Positions 40,081 through 48,699 are shown, counted from the first letter of the stretch. The stretch: DNA of 64,000 nt from Micromonospora chersina (GCF_900091475.1 NZ_FMIB01000002.1:6014001-6078000), one strand, 5' to 3'. Notes: generated from the letters alone by a model not told the origin. A program made the numbers and translations.

Positions 40081-40292
40081 GGCGGGCGGGGGTGGCCCGG
40101 AAGAGGGAGTCCCCCCGGCCGCCGGCGGTCGGCGAGCGTCGGGTGTGGCGGGTCGGGGCGGGCGCCGGTGGCGGTGTCAGCGTGCCGGGTCGCCAGGCTC
40201 GGGCATCGCGGCTCTCGGGCGCCGGCGGGGTCGCGTCGTTCTACGGCGCGGCCGGTGGCCCGGAGACGACCGTGGCGAGCGTCGACCCGGGG

Positions 40293-40502
40293 TCAGGCGG
40301 CCTGGCGGTGGGGGGTGCGGGTGGCGCGGCGGCGGTGGTGCAGCCGCGGGGCGGGGAAGGCGAAGGTGGCGATGAGCACGGCCGCCCCGCAGCCGGTGCA
40401 GACCAACTCCGGGCAGTCGGCGTCGTGCCCGTCGACGCAGGGGGGCGCCTCGAAGAGCACGACGCCCTCGCAGCCGTCGCAGTAGAGCTCGCGGTCCGAC
40501 AC
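40293..40502 (-). CDS. Small zinc-ribbon-like protein (69 aa)
   Basis: A short protein with seven cysteines. The start YCDGC, a central PCVDGHDADC and the later VCTGC give two CxxC knuckles (Cys8/Cys11 and Cys34/Cys37) that would suit one or more zinc ions. The C-terminal tail is basic (RLHHRRRATRTPHRQA) and may contact nucleic acid. The GTG at 40502 has GAGGAG 6 nt upstream. The gene stands alone before the noncoding repeat region and 118 bp downstream of the trpD stop. It is probably real given the ribosome site and Cys pattern. Function unknown. Confidence 0.68.
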   Translation of the reverse strand: MSDRELYCDGCEGVVLFEAPPCVDGHDADCPELVCTGCGAAVLIATFAFPAPRLHHRRRATRTPHRQAA

Positions 40503-40620
40503 GGGCGTCTCCTCTCGCTCCGGTGCCCGCCGACGGGCGGTGGCGCCATCGGCGGAAAACGGAAAATTACTCCCGTGTAGTTTGGCACGCGGGTCCGACA
40601 AAACCGGACGGCACCCGGGC

Positions 40621-41667
40621 TCAGAGCGAGCCGGCCACCTCCAGCCAGCGCTCCAGGGCGCCGGCGGCCGCCCCCGAGTCGATCGACTCGGTGGCCCGGA
40701 CCAGGCCGGCGCGCAGCGCCTCGTGCAGGTCGCCGTCGAGCGGGCCCTGGGTGGCCAGCGCGACCGCGGCGTTCACCAGCACGGCGTCGCGGACCGGGCC
40801 TGTCTCACCGGCCAGCAGCCGCCGGACCACGCCGGCGTTGTACGCCGCGTCACCGCCGCGCAGGTCGGCCAGGGTGGCCCGGGGTACCCCGAGTTCGGTC
40901 GCGTCCAGCAGCGCCTCCCTGACGGCCCCCTGCTGGGCCACCCAGACGCGGGTCGGCGCGCCCGTGCTGAACTCGTCCAGCCCGTCCTCGCCGCGCACCA
41001 CGATGACCGAGTCGCCGCGGGCGGCGAAGACGGCCGCCATCACCGGAGCCATCCGCGGGTCGAAGCAGCCCACGGCGCCGGCCCGCGGGCGGGCCGGGTT
41101 GGTCAGCGGGCCGAGGAAGTTGAACGCCGTGGGCACGCCGATCTCGCGGCGGACCGGGCCGGTGTGGCGCATACCGGGGTGGAACCGGGCGGCGAAGCAG
41201 AAGCCGATGCCGGCCTCGGTCACGCAGCGGGCCACCTGCTCCGGGTCCAGGTCCAGCGGGACGCCGAGGTACTCCAGCACGTCCGCGGTGCCGCACGAGG
41301 ACGAGGCGGCCCGGTTGCCGTGCTTGACCACGCGGACGCCGGCGCCGGCGACCACCAGCGCGGCCATGGTGGAGATGTTCACCGTGTGGGCGAGGTCGCC
41401 GCCGGTGCCCACCACGTCCAGCGCGCCGGCCCGCACCTCCTCCGGCAGCGTCACCGGGACGGCCCGGGTCAGCATGGCCTCGACCAGGCCGCCCAGCTCG
41501 GCCGGTGTCTCGCCCTTGGTGCGCAGGGCCACGGCGAAGCCGGCGATCTGGGCCGGGGTGGCCGAGCCGGCCATGATCTCGCCCATCGCCCAGGCGGTGT
41601 CGGCGGTGGAGAGCTCCTCACCGCGCAGCAGCGCGTTGAGCAGAAGCGGCCAGGTCCGTTCGCCCAT
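40621..41667 (-). CDS. trpD: Anthranilate phosphoribosyltransferase
   Basis: This 348-residue enzyme of tryptophan synthesis transfers the phosphoribosyl group of PRPP to anthranilate. The PRPP glycine motif [17 protein letters not shown] and [18 protein letters not shown] are intact, as is the acidic metal motif in [18 protein letters not shown] ribosome site precedes the ATG. No other trp genes are adjacent. Its place between the cta and qcr genes agrees with the Streptomyces arrangement as I recall it. The 238-bp upstream gap contains imperfect direct repeats. Confidence 0.95.
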   Translation of the reverse strand: MGERTWPLLLNALLRGEELSTADTAWAMGEIMAGSATPAQIAGFAVALRTKGETPAELGGLVEAMLTRAVPVTLPEEVRAGALDVVGTGGDLAHTVNISTMAALVVAGAGVRVVKHGNRAASSSCGTADVLEYLGVPLDLDPEQVARCVTEAGIGFCFAARFHPGMRHTGPVRREIGVPTAFNFLGPLTNPARPRAGAVGCFDPRMAPVMAAVFAARGDSVIVVRGEDGLDEFSTGAPTRVWVAQQGAVREALLDATELGVPRATLADLRGGDAAYNAGVVRRLLAGETGPVRDAVLVNAAVALATQGPLDGDLHEALRAGLVRATESIDSGAAAGALERWLEVAGSL

Positions 41668-41704
41668 GGCGGGCCTCCCGAGCGGGGGTGTGAGCGGGTG
41701 GGGC

Positions 41705-41850
41705 GGCCGTCATCCGGTCCGTGGCGCCGGACGGGCGGTGCGGCGGGCCGGACCACGGCCGGTGGCCGTCATCCGCCCGTCGGCGCCGTCCGGCCCGAGG
41801 GCCGGATCATGGCCGGGGTCGGTGCCACGGCCGCGTCGCCGTGGCGCCGG
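41705..41850. repeat. Imperfect direct repeats upstream of trpD
   Basis: GGCCGTCATCCG occurs at 41705-41716 and 41764-41775, 59 bp apart, with partly similar following sequence. CCGTGGCGCCGG recurs at 41719-41730 and about 41839-41850. CCGTGG and CCACGG within the units could also form stems. No tryptophan-rich leader peptide is visible. Confidence 0.5.
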
Positions 41851-41905
41851 GACGACGACTCCGGGTCGCGGCGCGTGCCCCGAGCCGGAGTCGCCGAAGG
41901 GTGGC

Positions 41906-42304
41906 TCAGGCCGCGGCGTGCGTGCGCCGCAGCAGCTCGGCGACGGTGGTGCCGGCGGTCACCGGGTCGAGCGGGTGGGTCAGGGTGGCGTCGACCTCGG
42001 CGTACGCGGCCAGCCAGCGGTCGGCGGCGCGGGCCAGCACCACGCACGTCGGCGGGGCGTCGTCCCGGTCGTCCTTGATCTGGCGGGCGATGCCGAGGCC
42101 GCCGCCGGGGCTCGCCTCGCCGTCGAGCAGGAGCAGGTCGATCTCGTAGTCGTCGACCAGCCGGACGCAGCCGGCGTAGTCGTCGGCCTCGACGAACTCG
42201 ATCTCGAGCCCGGGCGCGGGCCGGGTGCCCACGGCGAGTCGCATCCGGTCACGGACCTTCGGGTCGTCGCTGTAGAGCAGGACGGTGCAAAGACGATCGC
42301 TCAT
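41906..42304 (-). CDS. Stand-alone receiver-like protein
   Basis: This is a 132-residue single-domain protein with a response-regulator-like fold. It begins MSDRLCTVLLYSDDPKVRDRM with the acidic pair after strand 1. A strand ending IDLLLLDGEASPGG holds the candidate phosphoacceptor Asp. TCVVLARAADRW and the C-terminal helix TTVAELLRRTHAA follow. The Lys expected after strand 5 is not evident (DATLTHPLDP), so phosphorylation may be lost. There is no output domain. GGGAG lies about 10 nt before the ATG. No histidine kinase is adjacent. Confidence 0.75.
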   Translation of the reverse strand: MSDRLCTVLLYSDDPKVRDRMRLAVGTRPAPGLEIEFVEADDYAGCVRLVDDYEIDLLLLDGEASPGGGLGIARQIKDDRDDAPPTCVVLARAADRWLAAYAEVDATLTHPLDPVTAGTTVAELLRRTHAAA

Positions 42305-42395
42305 CGTGACGTGGCTCCCACCTCGTAGCTGCCCGCTGATCGTAGCGGGCGTCACATCCGGCCGATCGCCCCGCCCTGGCGTGCCCCGGTGCCCG

Positions 42396-43349
42396 TCAGG
42401 CGCTCGCCTCGGCGGCGCGCTGGCGAGCCTCCTGGCGGTCGAGCTCGCGGTCCAGGCGGCGGGCCTCGCGCTCGGACTGCTTGATCCACTGCACGACCAG
42501 CACGGCCAGCATGGTGACGCTGACGAACTCGCCGCCGGCCCAGAGCACGCCACCGGCGACCACCTGGTCGTTCCACGGATCGGACCAGCTCAGGTGCAGC
42601 GACGGGTACCAGTCGCCGCCGAGCAGGGTGGTGCTCTGCATGATGGTGAGCCCGAGCACGGTGTGGAACGGCACCGAGAGCAGCATGAGCAGCGCCCGGG
42701 CCGGGTACGGCCAGCGCCCGGGCAGCGGGTCGAGGCCGAGCAGCGGCCAGAAGAACACGCAGCCGGTCATGATGAAGTGCGCGTGCACCAGCTCGTGCGC
42801 CCACTCGTGCCGGAGGGTGATCTCGTACAGGCCGGTGAAGTAGAGGGCGAACGGGTTCACCACGAAGATGGCGAACGCCACCAGGGGGAAGCTGTAGACC
42901 CGGGCGATCCGGCTGTGCACGATCGCCAGCAGCCGCTTGCGCGGGCGCACCGGCAGGGTGCGCAGGGCGAGCGTCACGGGCGCGCCGAGCGCCAGGAAGA
43001 TCGGCGCGATCATGGACAGCACCATGTGCTGGACCATGTGCACCGACAGCAGGGCGGTGTCGTAGGCGCCCAGCCCGCTGACCGTGACCGCGGCGATGCC
43101 GCCCAGGCCCGGGACGAGGAAGCAGACGGTACGGACCACCGGCCAGCGGTCGCCGCGCAACCGCAGCCGGTACACCCCGTAGAGGTAGAGACCGGCGGCC
43201 AGCACGAGGCCGAGGGCGAGCCAACTGTCCAGCCGGGTCTCGGTCAGGACCCGGGCCACGGTGAACGGCGGCGGGACCGCCTCGCCCCCCGCCGCGAGTG
43301 TCGCCGGGGCCACCGAGGTGGGGGCGAAGATCGGATCGACGTGCAGCAC
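42396..43349 (-). CDS. ctaG: Cytochrome c oxidase assembly protein, CtaG type
   Basis: This 317-residue polytopic membrane protein is of the Bacillus-type CtaG (caa3 assembly) family, associated with copper delivery to the oxidase. About seven membrane helices are visible. Conserved histidine-bearing segments occur in LLSVHMVQHMVLSMIAP, HEWAHELVHAHFIMTG and VPFHTVLGLTIM. The C-terminal tail is a charged Arg/Glu helix. The GTG at 43349 lies 7 nt after TACCCT (43357-43362), suggesting a leaderless mRNA. It diverges from ctaE, which fits a shared role in oxidase biogenesis. Confidence 0.9.
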   Translation of the reverse strand: MLHVDPIFAPTSVAPATLAAGGEAVPPPFTVARVLTETRLDSWLALGLVLAAGLYLYGVYRLRLRGDRWPVVRTVCFLVPGLGGIAAVTVSGLGAYDTALLSVHMVQHMVLSMIAPIFLALGAPVTLALRTLPVRPRKRLLAIVHSRIARVYSFPLVAFAIFVVNPFALYFTGLYEITLRHEWAHELVHAHFIMTGCVFFWPLLGLDPLPGRWPYPARALLMLLSVPFHTVLGLTIMQSTTLLGGDWYPSLHLSWSDPWNDQVVAGGVLWAGGEFVSVTMLAVLVVQWIKQSEREARRLDRELDRQEARQRAAEASA

Positions 43350-43457
43350 GCTTTTCAGGGTAGGTCAGGCGAAGCGGACGACCCCGATCGGGCCACTGAT
43401 GGCACAGGTTTGGCACCCCGCTGATCGTCGGTCCCGGTCAAGGGCAATAATGACCGC

Positions 43458-44057
43458 GTGACTGCGGCCCCAGCCATTGACAAGAGCCGGATCCACTCCC
43501 TGACCCGACCCAACATGGTCAGCGTCGGGACGATCGTGTGGCTCTCCAGCGAACTCATGTTCTTCGCGGCGCTGTTCGCGATGTACTTCTCGATCCGCGC
43601 GGCGGCGCCGGAGCAGTGGGAGAAGCACACCGAGATCCTGAACATCCCCTATGCGACCACCTTCACGGTGATCCTGGTGCTGTCCTCGGTGACCTGCCAG
43701 CTCGGTGTCTTCGCGGCCGAGAAGGGCGATGTCCACGCCCTCCGTCGGTGGTTCACGATCACCTTCGTGATGGGCCTCATCTTCGTCCTCGGTCAGGCGA
43801 ACGAGTACCGCAACCTGGTGCACGAGGGCGTCAAGATCAACGAAGACGGTTACGGGTCGATGTTCTACCTGACGACCGGCTTCCACGGCCTGCACGTGAC
43901 CGGCGGTCTGGTCGCGTTCGTCATCTTCATGATCCGCACCACCATGGGCCGGTTCACCCCGGCGCAGGCGACCTCGGCGATCGTCGTGTCCTACTACTGG
44001 CACTTCGTCGATGTCGTGTGGATCGGGCTCTACGCCATGATCTACTGGCTCCAGTGA
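43458..44057 (+). CDS. ctaE: Cytochrome c oxidase subunit III
   Basis: This 199-residue five-helix membrane subunit belongs to the aa3 oxidase. It has the typical [21 protein letters not shown] (helix 1), [14 protein letters not shown] loop, [16 protein letters not shown] and the terminal [21 protein letters not shown]. The GTG at 43458 has no ribosome site and follows AATAAT (43446-43451) by 6 nt, compatible with a leaderless start. It heads a same-strand block ctaE-qcrC-qcrA-qcrB, as in other actinobacteria that form a bcc-aa3 supercomplex. Confidence 0.95.
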   Translation: MTAAPAIDKSRIHSLTRPNMVSVGTIVWLSSELMFFAALFAMYFSIRAAAPEQWEKHTEILNIPYATTFTVILVLSSVTCQLGVFAAEKGDVHALRRWFTITFVMGLIFVLGQANEYRNLVHEGVKINEDGYGSMFYLTTGFHGLHVTGGLVAFVIFMIRTTMGRFTPAQATSAIVVSYYWHFVDVVWIGLYAMIYWLQ

Positions 44058-44129
44058 TCTTGGCGCGTCACGTACCGCGCCGCTGCTCCGTCCCCTGAGA
44101 CAAGGTCCAACCGGTTAAGGACACAGGTC

Positions 44130-44963
44130 ATGACTTCTGACAACGACCGCCGACGCGGTCTGCTCGCGCGCCTGCGCGGGCGGCCCGTAGCGCGCAGCAG
44201 GGGCCGCCGCCGGCTGGGTGCCGCGGTCCGGCTGGCCGCCGCGCTGATGCTGGCCGGCGGCGCCTACACCGTCTTCGCCCCCGGCGTGCAGGCGCAGGAC
44301 AACCCGCCCCTGAGCGCCGCCGCCAACGAGGGCAAGGCGCTGTTCGACGTGAGCTGTGTGACCTGTCACGGTCGCAACGCCCAGGGCGTCGAGGGACGCG
44401 GCCCGAGCCTGATCGGCGTCGGGTCGGCCTCGGTCGAGTTCCAGGTCAGCAGCGGTCGCATGCCGATGGCCCGGCAGGAAGCCCAGGCCATGCGCAAGCC
44501 CCCGGCGTTCACCGACGAGCAGGTGCGCCAGCTCGGCCAGTACATCCAGGAGCTCGGCGGCGGCCCGCAGGTGCCGCAGGGCGACCTGCGCGAGGGCGCG
44601 AACATCTCCACCGGTGGTGAGCTGTTCCGGATCAACTGCTCGCAGTGCCACGCCTTCGGCGCCGGTGGCGGCGCCCTCTCCTCGGGCAAGTACGCGCCGA
44701 GCCTGAAGCCGGCCAGCGACCGGCAGATCTACGCCGCCATGCTGAGCGGCCCGCAGAACATGCCGGTGTTCGGCGACAACCAGATCTCTCCGGAGGAGAA
44801 GGCGGACATCATCGCCTACATCCAGGAGAACCTGAAGAACACCCAGGACCAGGGCGGTTTCAACCTGGGCCGGTACGGCCCGTCGACCGAGGGTCTCGCG
44901 ATCTTCCTGGTCGGCATCGTCGCGCTGGTCTTCACGAGCCTGTGGATTGCGGGCAAGTCGTGA
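44130..44963 (+). CDS. qcrC: Diheme cytochrome c subunit of the bc1 complex
   Basis: This 277-residue membrane-anchored subunit replaces cytochrome c1 and soluble cytochrome c in actinobacteria. Two heme-c sites are present, CVTCH (about residue 75) and CSQCH (about 170), each in a cytochrome c fold. The axial Met segments are GRMPMA and NMPVFGDN. It has an N-terminal basic signal/anchor and a C-terminal membrane helix (AIFLVGIVALVFTSLWIAG). AAGGA precedes the ATG. It passes electrons from the Rieske protein to CtaC within the supercomplex. Confidence 0.95.
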   Translation: MTSDNDRRRGLLARLRGRPVARSRGRRRLGAAVRLAAALMLAGGAYTVFAPGVQAQDNPPLSAAANEGKALFDVSCVTCHGRNAQGVEGRGPSLIGVGSASVEFQVSSGRMPMARQEAQAMRKPPAFTDEQVRQLGQYIQELGGGPQVPQGDLREGANISTGGELFRINCSQCHAFGAGGGALSSGKYAPSLKPASDRQIYAAMLSGPQNMPVFGDNQISPEEKADIIAYIQENLKNTQDQGGFNLGRYGPSTEGLAIFLVGIVALVFTSLWIAGKS

Positions 44964-45030
44964 CCGGGCGGATCATTCGTTTCAGTGCTGTGGCGCCGAC
45001 CCCCGGCGTCACCCGTAGCGAGGTGACGGC

Positions 45031-46119
45031 ATGAGCACCCACACCGAGCACCAGGCCCCGCAGGGCCGGGAGCCGCTCGACGTGAACGACCCCCGGCTCT
45101 CCCGGTTCGAGATCGTCCAGGAGGGCGCGCGGCGGGACGACATCGAGATCGTCCACTACGAGCCGCAGGTGGTCCCGGGCAGCAAGGCGGAGCGCCGGCT
45201 GACCCGCACGGTCGCGACGATGTTCCTGCTGACCGGCGCCGCGGCCACCGCCTTCCTGGTCATCTACATCTGGTGGCCGTGGAAGTGGGAGGCCGGTCGC
45301 GGCGGCGACAAGTTCTACACCCCACTGCTCGGCCTGACCCTGGGCGTCGCGCTCCTCGGCATCGGCTTCGGCATCCTCACCTGGGGCAAGAAGCTGCTGC
45401 CCAAGGAGGTCTCGATCCAGGACCGGCACGACCAGCCGGGTTCCCCGGAGGACCGCCGGATCACCGGCGAGACGATGCTCTACATGGCCGACGAGCTCGG
45501 CGTGAAGCGCCGTCCGCTGCTCGGCATCTCGCTGCTCGCCGGCCTGGCGCCGGTCGGTGCGGTCGTCGCGGCGCCGCTTGTCGGTGGCCTGATCTCGGAC
45601 CCGCACAAGAACAACCAGATGTTCACCACCGGCTTCAAGCCGGCCTCGGACGGCAAGCGGATCCGGCTGATCCGCGAGGACGGCCGCCCGATCCGCCCGG
45701 CGGACGTCAGCGTCGGCGGCCAGCTCACCGTGTTCCCGGGCATCGAGGGCGGCGTAAGCAACAAGCACGCCGACTCGCCGACCCTGCTGATCCACCTGCG
45801 CGAGGACGACGCGCAGAAGTCGCGCGCCGCCAACGAGCGCAAGGGCCACGGCGACTACATGTGGGGCAACTACGTCGCGTTCTCCAAGATCTGCACGCAC
45901 GCCGGTTGTCCGGCCAGCCTCTACGAGCAGCAGACCAACCGGCTGCTCTGCCCCTGCCACCAGTCGCAGTTCCTCATCACCGACAACGCCAAGCCGGTCT
46001 TCGGCCCGGCGAACCGGCCGCTGCCCCAGCTGCCGATCGAGGTGGACGAGGAGGGCTTCTTCGTGGCGAGGTCCGACTACACCGAAACCATCGGTCCCGA
46101 CTTCTGGGAGCGGCCATGA
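45031..46119 (+). CDS. qcrA: Rieske [2Fe-2S] subunit of the bc1 complex
   Basis: This 362-residue protein has three N-terminal membrane segments (around residues 70-90, 100-125 and 165-190), the actinobacterial form rather than the single anchor of mitochondrial proteins. The C-terminal Rieske domain has the cluster ligands CTHAGC and CPCHQSQF. A long insert with the charged sequence RSKNADR-like loops precedes the cluster. Its stop overlaps the qcrB start (ATGA). It takes an electron from menaquinol and hands it to QcrC. Confidence 0.95.
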   Translation: MSTHTEHQAPQGREPLDVNDPRLSRFEIVQEGARRDDIEIVHYEPQVVPGSKAERRLTRTVATMFLLTGAAATAFLVIYIWWPWKWEAGRGGDKFYTPLLGLTLGVALLGIGFGILTWGKKLLPKEVSIQDRHDQPGSPEDRRITGETMLYMADELGVKRRPLLGISLLAGLAPVGAVVAAPLVGGLISDPHKNNQMFTTGFKPASDGKRIRLIREDGRPIRPADVSVGGQLTVFPGIEGGVSNKHADSPTLLIHLREDDAQKSRAANERKGHGDYMWGNYVAFSKICTHAGCPASLYEQQTNRLLCPCHQSQFLITDNAKPVFGPANRPLPQLPIEVDEEGFFVARSDYTETIGPDFWERP

Positions 46120-47747
46120 AGCGCCGAAAGTTTGATGCGGCCGCGCTGCCGGCCAAGAGCGCCGGGGCGGTGGACGACCGCTTCCAGGTGGCGACCCCGC
46201 TGCGCAAGCTGCTGAACAAGGTCTTCCCCGACCACTGGTCCTTCCTGCTGGGCGAGATCGCGCTCTTCTCGTTCGTCGTCCTGCTGCTGACCGGCGTCTT
46301 CCTGACGTTCTTCTACGAGCCGGCGATGACCGAGGTGGTCTACGACGGCAGCTACGCCCCGCTGCGGGGCACCCCGATGTCGGCCGCCTACGCCTCCAGC
46401 CTGGACCTGTCGTTCGACGTCCGGGGCGGTCTGGTCATGCGGCAGATGCACCACTGGGCGGCGCTGCTGTTCATGGCGTCGATCGTGGTGCACATGCTGC
46501 GGGTGTTCTTCACCGGCGCGTTCCGCAAGCCGCGGGAGACCAACTGGATCATCGGCTCGCTGCTGTTCTGGGTGGGCTTCCTCGCCGGTTTCACCGGCTA
46601 CTCGCTGCCGGACGACGGCCTCTCCGGCACCGGCCTGCGGATCGCCTCCGGCATCATGCTGTCGATCCCGGTGATCGGGTCCTGGGTCACCTCGTCGATC
46701 TTCGGCGGGGAGTTCCCGGGCACCATCATCATCAGCCGGTTCTTCATCGCCCACGTGCTGCTCATCCCGGGCCTGCTGGTGGCGCTGATCAGCGTCCACC
46801 TGGGCCTGGTCTTCAAGCAGAAGCACACCCAGTGGCCCGGCCCCGGCCGGACCAACGAGAACGTGGTCGGCGAGCGGATGTTCCCGCGCTACGCGCTCAA
46901 GCAGGGCGGCTTCTTCATGGTCGTCTTCGGCGTGATCGCGCTGATGGGTGGCCTGTTCCAGATCAACCCGATCTGGTACTTCGGCCCGTACGAGGCGTGG
47001 GTGGTTTCGGCCGCCAGCCAGCCCGACTGGTACGTCATGTTCCTCGACGGCTCGACCCGACTCATGCCGGCCTGGGAGATCAGCATCCCGATCGGGGACG
47101 GCTACGTGATCCCGCCGCTGTTCTGGCCGACCGTCGTGCTTCCCGGCATCCTGGTGATGATCTCCCTGTTCTACCCGTTCCTGGAGGCGCGCCGCCTCAA
47201 GGACTACAAGCACCACAACCTGCTCCAGCGGCCCCGGGACGTGCCGGCCCGGACCGCGGCTGGCGCGATGGCCGTGGCGTTCTTCATCGTGCTGACCCTC
47301 TCGGGCGGCAACGACGTCATCGCCGACAAGTTCCACATCAGCCTGAACGCGATGACCTGGGCGGGCCGGATCGGCCTGCTTGTCGTCCCGCCGATCGCCT
47401 ACTACCTCACCTACCGGATCTGCCTGGGTCTCCAGCAGCACGACCGGGAGGTGCTGGCCCACGGCGTGGAGACCGGCATCATCAAGCGGCTGCCCGACGG
47501 CCGGTTCGTCGAGGTCCACCAGCCGCTCACCCCGACCGACGGGCACGACGGCCACGGCCCCGCGCTGGACTACGTCGGCTGGGTGGTGCCGAAGAAGATG
47601 AACCGGCTCGGGGCCCTCGGCCCGGCCATCCGGGGCTTCTTCTACCCGATCGAGAAGCCGGCCGAGGCGCCGGTCTCGCCGGGGCACCCGCCGGTCGAGC
47701 CCCGACCGGAGCGGGAGGAGATCGGCAGCGGCGAGAGCCGCCGCTGA
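46116..47747 (+). CDS. qcrB: Cytochrome b subunit of the bc1 complex
   Basis: This 543-residue integral membrane protein carries two b hemes and the quinol sites. Heme-ligand histidines lie in MHHWAALLFMASIVVHMLRVFFTGAFR and in FFIAHVLLIPGLLVALISVHLGLVFKQKH. WIIGSLLFWVGFLAGFTGYSLPDD marks the Q-site region. A C-terminal extension of about 120 residues is typical of actinobacteria. The ATG at 46116 overlaps the qcrA stop by 4 nt. The in-frame open region upstream is a shadow of qcrA. In mycobacteria this subunit is the target of Q203-type inhibitors. A strong terminator follows. Confidence 0.95.
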   Translation: MKRRKFDAAALPAKSAGAVDDRFQVATPLRKLLNKVFPDHWSFLLGEIALFSFVVLLLTGVFLTFFYEPAMTEVVYDGSYAPLRGTPMSAAYASSLDLSFDVRGGLVMRQMHHWAALLFMASIVVHMLRVFFTGAFRKPRETNWIIGSLLFWVGFLAGFTGYSLPDDGLSGTGLRIASGIMLSIPVIGSWVTSSIFGGEFPGTIIISRFFIAHVLLIPGLLVALISVHLGLVFKQKHTQWPGPGRTNENVVGERMFPRYALKQGGFFMVVFGVIALMGGLFQINPIWYFGPYEAWVVSAASQPDWYVMFLDGSTRLMPAWEISIPIGDGYVIPPLFWPTVVLPGILVMISLFYPFLEARRLKDYKHHNLLQRPRDVPARTAAGAMAVAFFIVLTLSGGNDVIADKFHISLNAMTWAGRIGLLVVPPIAYYLTYRICLGLQQHDREVLAHGVETGIIKRLPDGRFVEVHQPLTPTDGHDGHGPALDYVGWVVPKKMNRLGALGPAIRGFFYPIEKPAEAPVSPGHPPVEPRPEREEIGSGESRR

Positions 47748-47766
47748 CCCACCCGGGTACGACTGA

Positions 47767-47803
47767 CCGTGGCGCCCGCCGGATCATCCGGCGGGCGCCA
47801 CGG
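47767..47803 (+). terminator. Strong intrinsic terminator after qcrB
   Basis: A perfect 17-bp stem (CCGTGGCGCCCGCCGGA) with the 3-nt loop TCA is followed by CCGTTTT. It begins 20 nt after the qcrB stop. Confidence 0.9.
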
Positions 47804-47900
47804 CCGTTTTCCGGCCCTGCCGTCCCGTTCCGCCCGGCGGACGCCCGTCGGCCCCCCTCCGGTGCCCCGCCACCCCCTGACACGGACGGGTGGAATCGCA

Positions 47901-47927
47901 GGAATAACCCCGGTCAGCCGGGTATCC
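47901..47927 (+). promoter_or_regulatory. Candidate ECF-sigma promoter of the DUF4142 gene
   Basis: GGAAT (47901-47905), extended as GGAATAACC, and GTATCC (47922-47927) are 16 bp apart and 31 bp before the start codon. The GGAA -35 core and this spacing resemble extracytoplasmic-function sigma promoters rather than the housekeeping type. No sigma factor gene is nearby. Confidence 0.45.
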
Positions 47928-47958
47928 GTGCGGTCCAACGTCTCAAGGGGGGGAAAGC

Positions 47959-48639
47959 ATGTTGGGAATCAAACGCCTGGGCCTGCTGGCCGCGCTGGTG
48001 CTCGTGGGGCTGGCGCCGGCCGCGGCGGCCCAGGCCGCGGCACAGCCGTCGACGCAGGACAGCCAGTACCTGCAGGCGGTGCACCAGGTGAACCTGTTCG
48101 AGATCACCGCCGGTAACCTGGCGCAGCAGAAGGGCCAGAACCAGCAGGTCAAGGACCTGGGCAAGATGTTCGTCACGGACCACACCCAGCTGGACCAGAC
48201 GGTGCAGTCCACCGCCCAGCAGCTCAACGTCCAGCTGCCGTCCGACCCGACGGCCGACCAGCAGAAGGTCCTGGACCGGCTGAACAACCTGAGCGGCGCC
48301 GAGTTCGACAAGGCGTGGGTGACCGCCCAGTTGGCCGGCCACGTCCAGGCCATCCAGGCGACCCAGACCGAGATCTCGCAGGGTTCCGAGCAGTCGGTGG
48401 TCCAGATCGCCCAGGACGCCCTGCCGGTCCTCCAGGCGCACTACGACGCGCTGGTGGCCCTGGCCCAGACCCTGGGCGTCCCGGTCCCGCAGACCAGCGG
48501 CAGCGGCACGCCCAGCCCGGGCGGCACCGGCACCGAGTCGCCGGCTCCGGGCGGCACCGAGTCGCCGGCCCCGGGTGGCACCGGCACCGAGGCGCCCGCT
48601 CCGGGCACCACGGAGACCCCGGCGCCCGGCCAGAGCTGA
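47959..48639 (+). CDS. Secreted DUF4142 (ferritin-like) protein with Pro/Thr-rich tail
   Basis: This 226-residue exported protein has a classical signal peptide (MLGIKRLGLLAALVLVGLAP, then AAAAQAAA). A four-helix DUF4142 domain follows (about 35-165: HQVNLFEITAGNLAQQKGQNQQVKDLGKMFVTDHTQLDQTV and a second helical pair). The last 50 residues are an unstructured tail of ESPAPGG/TGTE repeats, possibly a cell-wall spanning or glycosylated stalk. The ribosome site is AAGGGGGGG. The family is widespread but its function is not defined. It lies between two terminators and behind a possible ECF promoter. Confidence 0.85.
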   Translation: MLGIKRLGLLAALVLVGLAPAAAAQAAAQPSTQDSQYLQAVHQVNLFEITAGNLAQQKGQNQQVKDLGKMFVTDHTQLDQTVQSTAQQLNVQLPSDPTADQQKVLDRLNNLSGAEFDKAWVTAQLAGHVQAIQATQTEISQGSEQSVVQIAQDALPVLQAHYDALVALAQTLGVPVPQTSGSGTPSPGGTGTESPAPGGTESPAPGGTGTEAPAPGTTETPAPGQS

Positions 48640-48653
48640 CGCGTACGGCCGAC

Positions 48654-48690
48654 GGTGGCCGGTCCGCCCCACGGGGGCGGGCCGGCCACC
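48654..48690. terminator. Bidirectional hairpin terminator
   Basis: A 17-bp stem (GGTGGCCGGTCCGCCCC, one G-T pair) with loop ACG lies between the convergent DUF4142 and RAM-domain genes. Confidence 0.85.
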
Positions 48691-48699
48691 CGCGTGCGG

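Larger units (their letters stand above)
39567..40292. other. Noncoding stretch rich in repeats
   Basis: This 0.7-kb gap between the ctaF terminator and the small zinc-ribbon gene has no frame I would call a gene. The long open frames here read through tandem repeats and give Arg/Gly/Ala-only products. It holds two hairpin repeats, a nested hairpin and a GGGCGAC tandem array, listed separately. From about 40085 to 40292 I see nothing recognisable. Confidence 0.7.

Noticed and set aside
39662..40580. Open frames across the repeat island (Arg/Gly/Asp-rich products)
   Set aside because: They translate the GGGCGAC tandem repeats and flanking GC-rich DNA, have no ribosome site and no domain. Codon usage is not gene-like.
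41810..41822. Further GATCATG-like copy (GGATCATGGCC) and similar hits at 18636 and 47783
   Set aside because: They lack the AGGTTG arm and the matching second arm 40 nt away. The hit at 47783 is the loop of the qcrB terminator.
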